Shown: piece after piece, positions 7,159 to 14,205 of the stretch
Layout: each line of letters starts with the position of its first letter
Numbering within the stretch: position 1 is the stretch's first letter
The notes under the pieces: model-generated
What the model was told of the DNA's origin: nothing
Database searches by the model: none
What the model saw: only the letters and a program-made list of their open reading frames with translations
Program-made: the position numbers and the translations under genes
Origin: Bacillota bacterium LX-D
GTDB taxonomy: Bacteria > Bacillota > DUOV01 > Zhaonellaceae
Assembly (NCBI GenBank): GCA_031628995.1
Contig: JAVLUO010000014.1
Location: forward strand, 1-35,813
Reading direction: 5' to 3'
Length of the DNA: 35,813 nucleotides

Positions 7159-8304
7159 ATGGAGATTTATTTGGATAATGCGGCGACTACATTTCCGAAG
7201 CCGGAAGCAGTATATCGAGCAGTGGAAACGTATATGCGGCAAAATGGAGCTAGTGCAGGGCGGGGCCATTACCGGAAAGCTTTAGAAGCAGAAGAACTGG
7301 TTTATAAAACGAGGGCAGCTCTAGGCAGGCTTTTTGGCATTGATAACGCCGCACAAATTATTTTTACCAACAATGTGACAGATTCTTTGAACTTGGCTTT
7401 AAAAGGCATTTTAGAGCCTGGAGATCATGTTATTACCAGTAATATTGAACATAATTCCATGTGGAGGCCTTTAAAAAAACTGGAGCAGGATCAAAATATA
7501 TCTATTTCCGAATTAGTTGTAAATCCAGATGGAAGCTTTGATGCTGGGCAAATTGAAAATAAAATAACAAAAAAAACAAAGCTGTTTTGTCTGCTGCATG
7601 CTTCTAATGTACTGGGCAGTATTTTGCCAATTCCCAAAATCACTGAAATTGCTCACGCTTATAATATACCTGTCTTAATTGATGCAGCCCAAACGGCCGG
7701 TGTCTACCCCATTGATGTTTCCAAAGAAGGGATAGATCTTTTGGCGTTTACAGGCCATAAAGGGTTGTTGGGCCCTATGGGTACGGGCGGCCTATACATT
7801 CGGGAAGGAATAGAACTAAAAACTTTAAAAGAAGGCGGAACAGGAAGCAACTCCAGCCAGGAATTTCAACCACAAAATTTGCCTGATCGCTATGAGGTTG
7901 GAACTTCAAATATTTGGGGACTTGTGGGCTTAAAAGCGGCAGTGGAATTTATTGAGCAGCAAGGAATTGAAAAAATACGCGCCAAAGAAGAAATGTTGAC
8001 CCATAAGCTCTTGGAAATACTTCAGGCTTTGCCTGGTGTAAATGTTTATGGATCTCTCCAAGCCCATGAACGTGTGGGTTTAGTTTCTTTTAATCTCAAG
8101 GAAATGGTGCCGGAAGAAGTGGCATTTTCTTTAGATGAGTCCTTTGGCATTATGGTTCGGGCCGGATTGCATTGTTCATCAAAAGCCCATCGTTTGTTAG
8201 GTACGGAAAAAAGGGGTGCTATCAGGGCTAGTGTGAGTTATTTTAATCAGGTAGAAGACATTGAAATGCTAGGAGAAGCAATAAAGAATATCCAGGCAAA
8301 ATAA
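7159..8304 (+). CDS. NifS-like cysteine desulfurase family protein (EF2568 type)
   Basis: A 381-residue class V PLP aminotransferase. MEIYLDNAATTFPKPEAVY is the typical start. FTGHKGLLGPMGTGGLYI carries the PLP-binding lysine (SGHK-like), and VRAGLHCSSKAHRLLGT carries the catalytic cysteine loop. The sequence fits the subfamily found next to selenium-dependent molybdenum hydroxylase genes (EF2568 type), which differs from housekeeping IscS/SufS. It would release sulfur or selenium from cysteine or selenocysteine; which one is inference. GGTGGGGGAAG precedes ATG 7159. It sits between the thioredoxin-like gene and an Fe-S protein. Confidence 0.92.
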   Translation: MEIYLDNAATTFPKPEAVYRAVETYMRQNGASAGRGHYRKALEAEELVYKTRAALGRLFGIDNAAQIIFTNNVTDSLNLALKGILEPGDHVITSNIEHNSMWRPLKKLEQDQNISISELVVNPDGSFDAGQIENKITKKTKLFCLLHASNVLGSILPIPKITEIAHAYNIPVLIDAAQTAGVYPIDVSKEGIDLLAFTGHKGLLGPMGTGGLYIREGIELKTLKEGGTGSNSSQEFQPQNLPDRYEVGTSNIWGLVGLKAAVEFIEQQGIEKIRAKEEMLTHKLLEILQALPGVNVYGSLQAHERVGLVSFNLKEMVPEEVAFSLDESFGIMVRAGLHCSSKAHRLLGTEKRGAIRASVSYFNQVEDIEMLGEAIKNIQAK

Positions 8305-8319
8305 GCTGAGGTGAAAATA

Positions 8320-8841
8320 ATGTTTTTAAAGGAAATACGGGTTGTCCGTACATCACCTTGTTTAGCGGCAGAGGAAATGATTAAGGTTCAGGCTGTTTTA
8401 TCAGTTGAAATAGGAGAATTAATGCCTTACTTAAATGCTGTTTTACCTAAGCCAAATTATGACCCCAAAGCACAAAATTTGGCCTTTAAAAAAGGTGAAA
8501 AGCTGATTCTTTTACAAAAAGATAAGGTTGCTGTTACAAAATTGAAAAATATAACTCATGCTTACCAAGAGTTAGAATTGCTAAAAGGTTTAATCAATGA
8601 TACATACGAACGCAGAGACGAAATAACACCCATCTATGAAGGACGAAAAAGAGTAGGTCCTCTAGAAATATATAAGCATTTGCCTCGAACTAATTGTAAA
8701 AAATGCGGAGAAGCTGCTTGTCTTGCTTTTGCCACAAAGTTGGTTTCGCTAGAAGCGGAAGTGAATCAATGTCCTGATTTACTGACGGAAGCTTATGCGG
8801 AGGCTAAAGCTAAGGTATTGAGTTTACTAGGCGAAGAGTAG
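8320..8841 (+). CDS. (Fe-S)-binding domain protein
   Basis: A 173-residue soluble protein. The C-terminal part PRTNCKKCGEAACLAFATKL, followed by a Cys at NQCPDL, matches the 4Fe-4S domain (C-x2-C-x4-C-x~16-C) found at the N-terminus of the acetyl-CoA decarbonylase/synthase gamma subunit and in RnfB-like proteins. The first roughly 110 residues match nothing I know. ATG 8320 is preferred because GAGGTG lies just upstream and the GTG at 8311 is within it. It follows the desulfurase by 15 nt, so it may be a cluster recipient or electron carrier for it (inference). Confidence 0.82.
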   Translation: MFLKEIRVVRTSPCLAAEEMIKVQAVLSVEIGELMPYLNAVLPKPNYDPKAQNLAFKKGEKLILLQKDKVAVTKLKNITHAYQELELLKGLINDTYERRDEITPIYEGRKRVGPLEIYKHLPRTNCKKCGEAACLAFATKLVSLEAEVNQCPDLLTEAYAEAKAKVLSLLGEE

Positions 8842-8889
8842 TAAAAGAAGTAATTAAGCGCTGGAACATATTTGTGAGGAGGGGTTAAT

Positions 8890-9114
8890 ATGTTCGGTAC
8901 TTGTGAAAAGTGTGGCCTTGCTGTTAGTCAAGAGGGGAAAAATATTTGTTTTGACACTAAGAGGGAAATTAAACCGGAAGAAATGACAATGGAGAAAAAT
9001 TGTTATTTCTTTATTGCCCAAAAATATGAAGATGGAGAGCTCCTAACTCCTGAACAACATTTAGCTTTAGTACAGGTGGAAATTGCTAAAAAACATATGA
9101 ACAGCGTGATTTAG
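8890..9114 (+). CDS. Small conserved-looking protein of unknown function
   Basis: A 74-residue protein with a strong site (GAGGAGGGG) before ATG 8890. It contains CEKCG near the N-terminus, FDTKREIKPEEM, and a C-terminal LLTPEQHLALVQVEIAKKH, probably helical. I recognise no characterised family. Its 3' end abuts, and in another frame overlaps, the open frame of the truncated permease. Its last residues may therefore lie at a deletion junction. Confidence 0.7.
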   Translation: MFGTCEKCGLAVSQEGKNICFDTKREIKPEEMTMEKNCYFFIAQKYEDGELLTPEQHLALVQVEIAKKHMNSVI

Positions 9115-9152
9115 CGATTTATCTAATTAAGTGTAGTATTCTGGCGGCACTA

Positions 9153-9872
9153 TTGGGGATAGTTACTCCATTTTGCTCTTGCTCTGCTGTTCCTTTATTT
9201 ATTGGATTTGTGGAAGCAGGGGTACCACTGGGGGTTACATTTACTTATTTAGTTGCAGCTCCAATGGTCAATGAGATTGCTTTAGGGCTTTTATACGGAC
9301 TTTTTGGTTTAAAAATAGCTTTAACCTACATTATTTCCGGAGAAGTTATTGCCATAATAAGTGGGCTAATTATAGGCAGACTGGGCTTAGAAAAATATGT
9401 AGAAGAATATGTTTATCAAATGCAGGTTGGCAATACGCCAGATTTACCCGACTTAACTTATAAAGATAGATTAATTGACTCCTGGACTTTCACCTGGGAA
9501 CTAATTAAAAAGATTTGGCTATACGTGCTAGTGGGGATTGGCATTGGCGGTGTGATGCATGGCTGGCTACCGACTGATGCTTTAGCGGCCTATGCCGGTA
9601 AGGATAATCCTTTTGCTGTTTTTGTAGCAGTTATTATTGGAGTGCCATTGTATTCGAACGCGGCAGGTGTGATACCTTTAGTTAGTGAGCTAACACGAGC
9701 CGGGGTAGCAATCGGAACGGCATTAGCTTTTATGATGGCAGTTACTGCCTTGAGTATTCCGGAAATGATTTTACTCAGAAGGGTGCTTAAACCAAAATTA
9801 TTAGCTGTTTTTATTGCTATAGTAAGCTGTGGAATCATTTTTACAGGCTATTTGTTTAATTTAATTTTATAA
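9153..9872 (+). CDS. Permease (DUF318/ArsP-YraQ type), N-terminally truncated
   Basis: The membrane protein contains GIVTPFCSCSAVPLFIGFVEAG, AAPMVNEIAL and a second half with VPLYSNAAGVIPLVSEL. These are hallmarks of the DUF318 permease family, linked to arsenic and other thiophilic compounds. Family members usually run to about 300 or more residues with two or three further helices before the TPFCSCS motif. Here that part is missing. The frame is open upstream only to 9090, which lies inside the preceding gene, and no ATG with a ribosome-binding site is visible; TTG 9153 is merely the first permitted start. About 80-100 N-terminal residues appear deleted. It is probably non-functional unless translated by coupling. 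Confidence 0.8.
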   Translation: MGIVTPFCSCSAVPLFIGFVEAGVPLGVTFTYLVAAPMVNEIALGLLYGLFGLKIALTYIISGEVIAIISGLIIGRLGLEKYVEEYVYQMQVGNTPDLPDLTYKDRLIDSWTFTWELIKKIWLYVLVGIGIGGVMHGWLPTDALAAYAGKDNPFAVFVAVIIGVPLYSNAAGVIPLVSELTRAGVAIGTALAFMMAVTALSIPEMILLRRVLKPKLLAVFIAIVSCGIIFTGYLFNLIL

Positions 9873-9884
9873 CAAATAAATGTC

Positions 9885-9926
9885 AAAATAAGTGCTCTTG
9901 GGTTTTTGAAGAGCACTTATTTTATT
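9885..9926 (+). terminator. Terminator after the permease
   Basis: AAAATAAGTGCTCTT (9885-9899) pairs with AAGAGCACTTATTTT around a GGGTTTTTG loop, followed by a T-rich tail. It ends the arsR-type operon. Confidence 0.75.
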
Positions 9927-10044
9927 TAAGTAGTTTTCTGGTTGTTGTTGGAGGAGATAGGCTATTGCAAGTAGTTTGGGAGGATAAAGCAAAAATAAAT
10001 CGAAATGATAAATAAAGTTTGTGATTTTGGGGGGAGGAGTTATT

Positions 10045-10287
10045 ATGGCTAAAGCTTATGTCCAGGCACTGCAAAATGGGAAAAAAATTTATAGCGAATA
10101 TTTATCTTTAGATAAATTGACTAGATTTCAAAAATTTATGGCTCAGTTTAGCAGAGAAAGCTGCCCCGAAAATTTAAGGGATGCGTGGGAAATGCTAATT
10201 GAGGGAACAGACAAATTCGATGACAAAATGGAAATGACAATCTATAGAACCTATTTTATTTATAGCGTTACGAAAGAATATCACTAA
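10045..10287 (+). CDS. Small protein of unknown function
   Basis: An 80-residue, probably alpha-helical protein (AKAYVQALQNGKKIYSEYLS, DKLTRFQKFMAQFSRESC). I chose ATG 10045 because GGGGAGGAG lies 5-6 nt upstream; the GTG at 10021 precedes that site. I recognise no family. It ends 25 nt before sfsA and is probably co-transcribed with it. Confidence 0.6.
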   Translation: MAKAYVQALQNGKKIYSEYLSLDKLTRFQKFMAQFSRESCPENLRDAWEMLIEGTDKFDDKMEMTIYRTYFIYSVTKEYH

Positions 10288-10312
10288 GGGTATCATTAAG
10301 GGGGCAATTTTT

Positions 10313-10999
10313 GTGCAGTATGAAGAAATTGAAAAGGGCATTTTTCTCCAAAGGCCCAACCGTTTTATTGCTCAAGTACTTGTGAATGGAAAGGAAGAAA
10401 CAGTACACGTTAAAAACACTGGACGCTGTAAGGAAATTTTACTGCCAAAAACTGCTGTTATTTTAGAAAAAGCTCAAAACCAAGGCCGGAAAACGGACTT
10501 TTCCCTTATTTCCGCCTATAAAAATAATATATTGATTAATATTGATTCCCAAGTGCCTAATAAGGTTGTTTTTGACGGAATACGGGAGGGAAAGGTTGCT
10601 GAACTTAGAGAAGTTAATTTTTTAAAAAGAGAAGTTACCTATGCTAAATCACGCTTTGATTTATACTTTGAGACAAAAAGTGCCAAGGGTTTTGTTGAGG
10701 TTAAAGGGGTTACTTTAGAAAATAATGGGGTTGCTATGTTTCCAGATGCTCCTACAGAAAGAGGCGCTAAACATGTGACCGAATTAAGTAAAGCAGTTCA
10801 GGACGGATATGACTGCTTTATCTTTTTTTTAATTCAAATGCAAGGGGTCAAATATTTTACGCCAAATAAAGAAACTGATCTAGCTTTTTGCCAGGCTCTT
10901 TATGCTGCTGAGCAAGCAGGAGTGAAAGTACTATGTTATGACTCTATAGTTATGGAAAATTCCATTACCCTGGGAACTAATGTTCCTATAAAGTTATAA
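10313..10999 (+). CDS. sfsA: SfsA family protein (sugar fermentation stimulation)
   Basis: The 228-residue protein matches SfsA, named from maltose-metabolism suppression in E. coli. The family has an OB-like N-terminal part and a nuclease-like core, and reported DNA binding. Visible motifs are NTGRCKEILLPKTAVILEKA, the core SRFDLYF...GFVEVKGVTL (a PD-(D/E)xK-like D-E-K arrangement) and FPDAPTERGAKHVTEL. The GTG start at 10313 follows AAGGGGG with 8 nt spacing. The physiological substrate remains unclear for the family. Confidence 0.93.
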   Translation: MQYEEIEKGIFLQRPNRFIAQVLVNGKEETVHVKNTGRCKEILLPKTAVILEKAQNQGRKTDFSLISAYKNNILINIDSQVPNKVVFDGIREGKVAELREVNFLKREVTYAKSRFDLYFETKSAKGFVEVKGVTLENNGVAMFPDAPTERGAKHVTELSKAVQDGYDCFIFFLIQMQGVKYFTPNKETDLAFCQALYAAEQAGVKVLCYDSIVMENSITLGTNVPIKL

Positions 11000-11061
11000 T
11001 TTTTCAATATAAATTTGCATTACAGGATAAACTATTAAAGTGCAGAAATGAAGTGGACAGT

Positions 11062-11292
11062 ATGGAATTTTATGAAGCTTTAAGCCAATACTATGATGAT
11101 ATTATTCCTTTAGGCAAGCTGCAAATAAATTTTTTACAAAAAATGTTTTCAGGCAAAGAAAAAATATTAGATTTAGCTTGCGGAACGGGGAATTACGCCT
11201 TAGCTTTAGAAGAAATGGGTTATAAAACTTTTGGTTTAGATATAGATGAAAAGATGGTTTTAAAGGCTAAGGAAAAGGAAAAGGGCAAATAA
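11062..11292 (+). pseudogene. Truncated class I SAM-dependent methyltransferase
   Basis: Only the first roughly 76 residues of a class I methyltransferase remain. FYEALSQYYDDIIPLG is a typical start. ILDLACGTGNYALAL is the SAM-binding motif I, and FGLDIDEKMVLKAKEK is motif II. Translation then runs into a lysine-rich end and a TAA, whereas complete relatives are about 240 residues. The next roughly 100 bp to the HcpR-like operator include a short out-of-frame peptide (VMKNVTGNFGAMKHKDY) that could be C-terminal debris, but I cannot show that. The gene looks like a deletion remnant. GTG 11053 is an alternative start. Confidence 0.75.
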
Positions 11293-11397
11293 ACCTGAAG
11301 TAGGCCAAGTGATGAAAAATGTTACGGGTAACTTTGGAGCCATGAAACACAAGGATTATTAACAGTGGCTGGCAAAATGTAGTTAAAAATTTTTGTC

Positions 11398-11417
11398 TAG
11401 GTAACAAATGTTACCTA
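11398..11417. promoter_or_regulatory. HcpR-like operator upstream of the MetE/UroD-like gene
   Basis: The 20-bp palindrome TAGGTAACAAATGTTACCTA has 9-bp half sites around AA. Its centre (11407.5) is 29.5 bp upstream of a TATAAT minus-10 (11437-11442), which places it near -41.5 from the probable start. That is the class II activation position for CRP/FNR-family proteins. The core GTAACAAATGTTAC is identical to the site between hcpR and the Fe-S/hcp genes. Confidence 0.75.
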
Positions 11418-11436
11418 CATTTTTAGTGCTAATTTA

Positions 11437-11442
11437 TATAAT
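11437..11442 (+). promoter_or_regulatory. Minus-10 of the HcpR-like-controlled promoter
   Basis: TATAAT preceded by no good minus-35, as expected for a promoter that depends on an activator bound at the palindrome 29.5 bp upstream. Confidence 0.6.
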
Positions 11443-11494
11443 AGAGATAAATAAAGCCTGCACAACAGCGGGCAAGTGGAAAGGGCGAGTTGAA

Positions 11495-12529
11495 ATGACG
11501 AAACAATTAGTTGGAAATTGTTTAACAACAGCCATGGGGATTATGCCCCATAAATCAATAGAACAAGCCTTGGATCTGGCATTATCATTAGATATTCCCT
11601 TTTGGCCCCAGTTACCCCGGTATAGTTATTATGAAGATATGTATGTGCAGGCAAGTGAACGTTTTCCCGGCATAGTAATCGATTTGGAAGCTAAAAAAAT
11701 TTCCTTTAACATGGATAAGTTTATGGAAGAACTTCCTGAGTATATTGAACATAGTGATGATGAATCTTATTTCGAACTTTCATCCCAGTATTCCGCAGTT
11801 TTAGATGAATTTTTAAAGAAAGATTTAAGTGGGTATCAGTTGATTAGGGGACAAAATATTGGACCTTTAAGCTTTGGCTTAAAAATTGTTGATGAAACAG
11901 ATCGGCCTATTATTTATAATGATGAAGTCCGGCCACTTCTTTTTGAATTTTTTGCCCAGAGAATCAATACACAGTATGCTCAATTAAAAGCCAAGAATTC
12001 TAATGCCTTTGTATGGATTGATGAACCAGGGCTGGAGATGCTTTTTAGCAGCATGACGGGCTATACAAGTGAAACTGCCAAGAAAGATTTTATTGAGTTT
12101 TCCCAGAAAATCAAAGGGCCTTGGGGAGTCCATTTATGCGGGAACCCTGACTGGTCATTTCTCTTGACGGGTATAGAAATGAATGTACTTTCTGTTAATA
12201 TATTTAACTGGGGGCATATTTTCACCCGTTACTATAGTGAAGTTAAAGATTTCTTAGATAGGGGAGGAATTATTTCCTGGGGCATTGTACCAACTTTAAC
12301 AGAAGAATTTAGTGAGGAAACAGTTAACTCCATAATTGAGAAATTGGAAAGTCATTGGAATCACCTTGAGCAAAGGGGCATTGATAAACAATTCATTTTA
12401 TCTAGATCTTGGCTGGCTCCTGCTAAATGCTGTTTAGTCAATTTAGATGGTGGTGCTACTGTAGAAGAATCGTTTAAACTGCTGAAGGAAGTATCCTCCA
12501 TTTTACGGGCGCGTTATAATTTAGCATAA
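11495..12529 (+). CDS. MetE/UroD-superfamily protein (methyltransferase-like, Zn site)
   Basis: A 344-residue TIM-barrel protein of the uroporphyrinogen decarboxylase / cobalamin-independent methionine synthase superfamily. It starts VGNCLTTAMGIMPHKSIEQA. It retains the zinc-type ligands seen in MetE and corrinoid methyltransferases: HxC in GVHLCGNPDW and a later Cys in APAKCCLVN. The length fits the stand-alone MetE C-terminal-like proteins of anaerobes. The methyl donor and acceptor cannot be read. I chose ATG 11495, preceded by AGGGCGAG; the upstream frame from 11408 overlaps the promoter. It has its own HcpR-like operator and ends at a terminator, so it appears to be a single-gene member of the Hcp stress regulon. 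Confidence 0.82.
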   Translation: MTKQLVGNCLTTAMGIMPHKSIEQALDLALSLDIPFWPQLPRYSYYEDMYVQASERFPGIVIDLEAKKISFNMDKFMEELPEYIEHSDDESYFELSSQYSAVLDEFLKKDLSGYQLIRGQNIGPLSFGLKIVDETDRPIIYNDEVRPLLFEFFAQRINTQYAQLKAKNSNAFVWIDEPGLEMLFSSMTGYTSETAKKDFIEFSQKIKGPWGVHLCGNPDWSFLLTGIEMNVLSVNIFNWGHIFTRYYSEVKDFLDRGGIISWGIVPTLTEEFSEETVNSIIEKLESHWNHLEQRGIDKQFILSRSWLAPAKCCLVNLDGGATVEESFKLLKEVSSILRARYNLA

Positions 12530-12535
12530 GAAAAG

Positions 12536-12576
12536 GGCAAGTCATCCTAGGAAGGATGATTTGCCTATCTGTTTTT
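12536..12576 (+). terminator. Terminator of the MetE/UroD-like gene
   Basis: GGCAAGTCATCC (12536-12547) pairs with GGATGATTTGCC (12554-12565), with a T-rich tail. It lies between convergent genes and may serve both. Confidence 0.75.
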
Positions 12577-12627
12577 GAATCTATTTAAATTCATTAAAAT
12601 TCTTAGCAATATTCTGAAAAGGTAATT

Positions 12628-13368
12628 CTATTGAACAAGCTGGGCAATTTTCTGAAAGGGCACATTTAAGCACTCTAAGGCATCTTCATACCCAGCTTTA
12701 ACGCTTACCAGCAAACATGTTGCAGGCCCGGCCGTTTTATGTATGTCAAGGGTTGAATTTGAATTTAATAGGAATTTCACATGGCACTGTGGAAGTTTAG
12801 CTAATTCATGTAGTTCGTAGCTGATTCCCTTAGATCCTACAGGTAGTATTTCATGGATGCCTTCTTGTTGTAAAAGCTGCAGTACAGCTTTGATGCCAGC
12901 GGCTTTTTGTTGGTTTTTAAGTACCTCTTCTCCAACCATAGGTGTGCCTACTACATAGATTAAATCTCCTGCCTCACTTGTACCTAGCCTTAAATCCCGG
13001 CTATTTGTAGTGCCAATAACAGTAACACCGATGCCTGTTTGCAAAGTTGGCATATTATCTTCAGTACTGCCATTAATCATCGCAATATCCAACCCAGCTT
13101 CAGCAACAGCTTCTCTCACTCCTTCAATAATAGGTACTCCAGCCGGATGCGCTTCTACGCTTAAAGTGTTAATAACTGTAATTGGCTTTGCCCCGCTGGC
13201 CAGTACTTCCATTAAGGGGACTGCTGTAATCATTTTTCCTAAGATTTGGCCTGAAAGTTGTAACTTGTCTAAAGGCTTAGTACCGATAGCGCCTGCCGAA
13301 TCGCAAGCGATAACTAAAAGGGTTTTCTCTATTTCAATAAGGGTTAGATCTCGTATCCTCCTGATCAT
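12628..13368 (-). CDS. cblS: Alpha-ribazole kinase CblS
   Basis: A 246-residue AIR-synthase/ThiL-like kinase fold. Telltale segments are LLVIACDSAGAIGTKPLD, GAKPITVINTLSVEAHP, GSTEDNMPTLQTGIGVTVIG and VGTPMVGEEVLKNQ. The family phosphorylates alpha-ribazole, the lower-ligand nucleoside of cobalamin, in salvage. It overlaps the 3' end of cblT by about 35 bp, indicating translational coupling under the cobalamin riboswitch. The start is uncertain: ATG 13368 has no clear site in front, while AGGAGG inside the frame (about 13360) points to a slightly later non-ATG start. Both give essentially the same protein. Confidence 0.88.
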   Translation of the reverse strand: MIRRIRDLTLIEIEKTLLVIACDSAGAIGTKPLDKLQLSGQILGKMITAVPLMEVLASGAKPITVINTLSVEAHPAGVPIIEGVREAVAEAGLDIAMINGSTEDNMPTLQTGIGVTVIGTTNSRDLRLGTSEAGDLIYVVGTPMVGEEVLKNQQKAAGIKAVLQLLQQEGIHEILPVGSKGISYELHELAKLPQCHVKFLLNSNSTLDIHKTAGPATCLLVSVKAGYEDALECLNVPFQKIAQLVQ

Positions 13369-13837
13369 TAAATACACCTGCTTTTTTAACTGCCTTATAA
13401 ATTAGATAGGCTATAATAATATTTGCTGCTGAACCAATAACTAAAGGTAAAACCATTCCGACAAAAAAACCCATACCGTAAATTGGAACCAAAGTTAGAG
13501 GTGCTATAACCCCATTGGCAATGATTGTCGTAATTATAGCTATGAAGGCATTAGCTTTCTTAAGTAAAAAGGCAAACAGAAAAGCACAAATAGCCATTTG
13601 AAGGGCAATTAAAAGATGAATAGGTAAAGTTAGGGGAAAACCCGTTAAACCTGAGGAAATTAAATGGCCAAGTGCAGTAATTAAAGCACCTTCTTTACCT
13701 CCTAATAAGGCTGCTGCAAAAAAACCAGGAGCGGAGTCAAAACTTACTGTGCCAGTAGGGCTGGGAATTTTTAAGAAAGCACCCACAACGCATAAAGCAG
13801 TAAAAATACCCATTCGAACTAATTTTTTGGTTAACAC
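13334..13837 (-). CDS. cblT: Alpha-ribazole transporter CblT (ECF S-component-like)
   Basis: A 167-residue membrane protein with about five hydrophobic helices. It belongs to the ECF substrate-binding S-component fold (MGIFTALCVVGAFLKIPSPT, FFAAALLGGKEGALITALGH). Its pairing with cblS and the upstream cobalamin riboswitch identify it as CblT, which imports alpha-ribazole. GTG at 13837 follows GGAGG with 8 nt spacing. The ECF ATPases and T component are not here and would be supplied from elsewhere. High vitamin B12 should shut off the operon. Confidence 0.88.
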   Translation of the reverse strand: MLTKKLVRMGIFTALCVVGAFLKIPSPTGTVSFDSAPGFFAAALLGGKEGALITALGHLISSGLTGFPLTLPIHLLIALQMAICAFLFAFLLKKANAFIAIITTIIANGVIAPLTLVPIYGMGFFVGMVLPLVIGSAANIIIAYLIYKAVKKAGVFNDQEDTRSNPY

Positions 13838-13863
13838 TTCCTTAGCCTCCTTCTAGATTAAGT

Positions 13864-13894
13864 AAAAAAAATAAAATTCTCCCTAAAGAGAACT
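13864..13894 (-). terminator. Probable riboswitch expression-platform terminator
   Basis: On the minus strand TTCTC pairs with GAGAA in GTTCTCTTTAGGGAGAAT, followed by a T-rich tract (about 13875-13864). It lies between the cobalamin aptamer and the cblT ribosome-binding site, suggesting transcription attenuation. The stem is short. Confidence 0.45.
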
Positions 13895-13942
13895 TTACCA
13901 TCATTCCCTACTCATCACCCCTTCCGCGTGGGTTATAAGTTT

Positions 13943-14095
13943 ACTCTCGGCAGGTCTTCTGACTCAAGGTTATTCTACTTGCTCACCTTCCCAGCATCAG
14001 CCAGTGGTTATTAAGCTTTCGTACCTTACTACAGCGGCGGGACCGTATCCTTTCAACTGGATTTCCCTATTCTCCAAAATTGGCACCAGAGAGTA
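13943..14095 (-). promoter_or_regulatory. Cobalamin riboswitch
   Basis: Read on the minus strand, this region holds the conserved pieces in order: an opening ACTCTC, GATACGGTCCCGCCGCTGTA, the segment CACTGGCTGATGCTGGGAAG, and the B12-box-like GAGTCAGAAGACCTGCC (13965-13949). GAGAGT closes the outer stem. It precedes cblT and should repress the alpha-ribazole salvage operon when cobalamin is plentiful. The remaining 110 bp up to the htpG stop contain no gene that I can see. Confidence 0.93.
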
Positions 14096-14205
14096 ATAAT
14101 TTTAATTAATAGTTTCTACTTAACTAGATATTTTCCTTCTTAATAATTGAGATAATTTTTTACTGTTTAAGGAATTGTAGGGCTGCTAAATGTTTTTAGA
14201 AATTC

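Noticed and set aside
8311-8319. Upstream GTG as the start of the Fe-S protein (and similarly at 5051, 5255 and 31692)
   Set aside because: In each case the GTG is part of the GAGGTG/GGAGGTG ribosome-binding site, so the next start codon was chosen.
11328-11340. GTTACGGGTAAC palindrome close to the HcpR-like operator
   Set aside because: The half-site order is inverted relative to GTAAC-N4-GTTAC, it lies within the methyltransferase remnant, and it has no promoter spacing.
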